Shown piece after piece: positions 63,409-64,000 of a stretch of 64,000 nucleotides of DNA. The notes below the pieces were generated by a model. The model saw only the letters and a list, made by a program, of their open reading frames with translations. It searched no databases and had not been told where the DNA came from. Numbering within the stretch: the first letter of the stretch is position 1; the number at the start of each line of letters is the position of its first letter. Both the position numbers and the translations under genes were made by a program. The DNA comes from Nocardia crassostreae (lineage in GTDB: Bacteria > Actinomycetota > Actinomycetes > Mycobacteriales > Mycobacteriaceae), in NCBI RefSeq assembly GCF_001613405.1, contig NZ_BDCH01000023.1:1-64000 (forward strand). The letters run 5' to 3'.

Positions 63409-64000
63409 CCGCCCGGCTCGAGCGGGTGCGGCTGGGGCCGGTGCAGTTGCACGGATGCACCGTGGTGCTGCGGCCGCCGCGCTTCGCCGATCATGCGGCC
63501 TGGCGGGCCCTGCGATTGCGGGATCGGGCCTTCATCGAACCGTTCTGGCTGTCCTCGCCCTTGAATTGGGAACAGCGGCACACCAAACGGGCCTGGGTGC
63601 GGGAATGCCTGGAGGCGGCGGCCGAGGCGCGCGGCGGGCGGCGGCTGGCCACCGTCATCGAGATCGACGGGCTCTTCGCCGGGCAGGTGGAGATCGGCGG
63701 CATCGATGCGCGGGCGCGGCATGCCGAAATGGGGATCTGGATCGATTCGCACCTGGCGCGGCACGGATTCGGCGGGGTGGCGGCGGCGCTGCTGCTCGAC
63801 TTCGGATTCGATGTGCTGGGGCTGGAGCGGATCGTGGCGCCCGTATCACCGGCGAATGTGGCCGCCGCGCACGGCGCCGCGCAGGTCGGCTATGTGCGGG
63901 AGGCGCGCATGGCGCAGCACTTCGATGTGGGCGGGGCGCGCTCGGATCACGATCTGTGGGCGGCGACGCGCGACGATATCCCGCCCAAGGGATTCACCGA
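63405..64000 (+). CDS. GNAT-family N-acetyltransferase (3' end outside window)
   Basis: About 198 residues are visible from the GTG at 63405, which overlaps the previous stop; the frame is open to the window edge. The RimJ/RimL-like GNAT pattern is clear: VVLRPPRFADHAAWRALRLR, AEMGIWIDSHLARHGFGGVA with the acetyl-CoA loop (usually Q/RxxGxG/A), LLLDFGFDVLGLERIVAPVS and PANVAAAHGAAQVGYVREAR. Ends near DHDLWAATRDDIP. It may acetylate a sugar amine of the polysaccharide or an unrelated substrate; coupling to the operon favours the former. Confidence 0.85.
   Translation, partial: MTARLERVRLGPVQLHGCTVVLRPPRFADHAAWRALRLRDRAFIEPFWLSSPLNWEQRHTKRAWVRECLEAAAEARGGRRLATVIEIDGLFAGQVEIGGIDARARHAEMGIWIDSHLARHGFGGVAAALLLDFGFDVLGLERIVAPVSPANVAAAHGAAQVGYVREARMAQHFDVGGARSDHDLWAATRDDIPPKGFT

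Overview
The window is high-GC actinobacterial DNA from a mycolic-acid-containing genus, most likely Nocardia or a close relative (inferred from gene content). The first 14.5 kb keep the gene order of Mycobacterium tuberculosis Rv1822-Rv1837c: pgsA2-like, gcvH, garA, MerR (Rv1828-like), DUF151 nuclease, MerR (Rv1830-like), gcvP, a vWA protein (Rv1836c-like) and glcB. Other mycolata markers are an MspA-type porin, an AftB-type arabinosyltransferase, ChoD-type and CYP125-type steroid enzymes, two MMPL transporters, a WhiB protein and Nocardia-type DUF7373 lipoproteins.

Layout. 1-7.4 kb (+): the 3' end of glcB; a small accessory patch (MazEF-like toxin-antitoxin pair, two possible very small ORFs, an HNH nuclease, a WhiB protein); the vWA protein; a small membrane protein; and a Ser/Thr kinase fused to a seven-repeat WD40 domain. 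7.4-14.5 kb (-): gcvP behind a tandem glycine riboswitch, two MerR regulators, DUF151 nuclease, GarA, GcvH and a CDP-alcohol phosphatidyltransferase. 14.6-19.4 kb: ChoD-like oxidase, a DUF2252 protein cut by an in-frame amber codon, a NERD-like membrane protein and a PAP2 phosphatase. 19.4-33 kb: a frameshifted AfsR/SARP-type regulator ending in a 27-bp perfect inverted repeat, MMPL transporter, methyltransferase, AftB-like glycosyltransferase, bacterial nitric oxide synthase, acyl-CoA dehydrogenase/oxidase and ThrE exporter. 33-38.5 kb: DUF4440 protein, second MMPL transporter, VapBC-like module, and a TetR-P450 pair whose P450 is CYP125-like and carries a perfect KstR-type operator.

38.5-64 kb is mainly surface-polysaccharide biosynthesis. 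A WbaP/CpsE-type initiating transferase faces a translationally coupled sugar-modification operon (C-methyltransferase, sugar-1-phosphate nucleotidyltransferase, PIG-L deacetylase, NAD epimerase, RmlC-like epimerase, second C-methyltransferase). An MspA porin, a GT2, a polysaccharide pyruvyl transferase, a serine hydrolase, a second Ser/Thr kinase (also cut by an in-frame amber codon) and two tandem lipoproteins follow. From 54.3 kb a mostly overlapping operon encodes two GT4 enzymes, a Wzx-type flippase, another glycosyltransferase, a Wzy-like polymerase, a Wzz/BY-kinase-like protein without a P-loop, a beta-helix (pectate-lyase-fold) lipoprotein and a GNAT acetyltransferase that runs off the window. 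Together these look like a complete Wzx/Wzy capsule or exopolysaccharide pathway, the best candidate here for a poorly described system.

Three otherwise intact genes are interrupted (two in-frame TAG codons, one single-base frameshift). This means gene decay, sequence error or, less likely, recoding. No tRNA, rRNA, insertion sequence or CRISPR array was seen.
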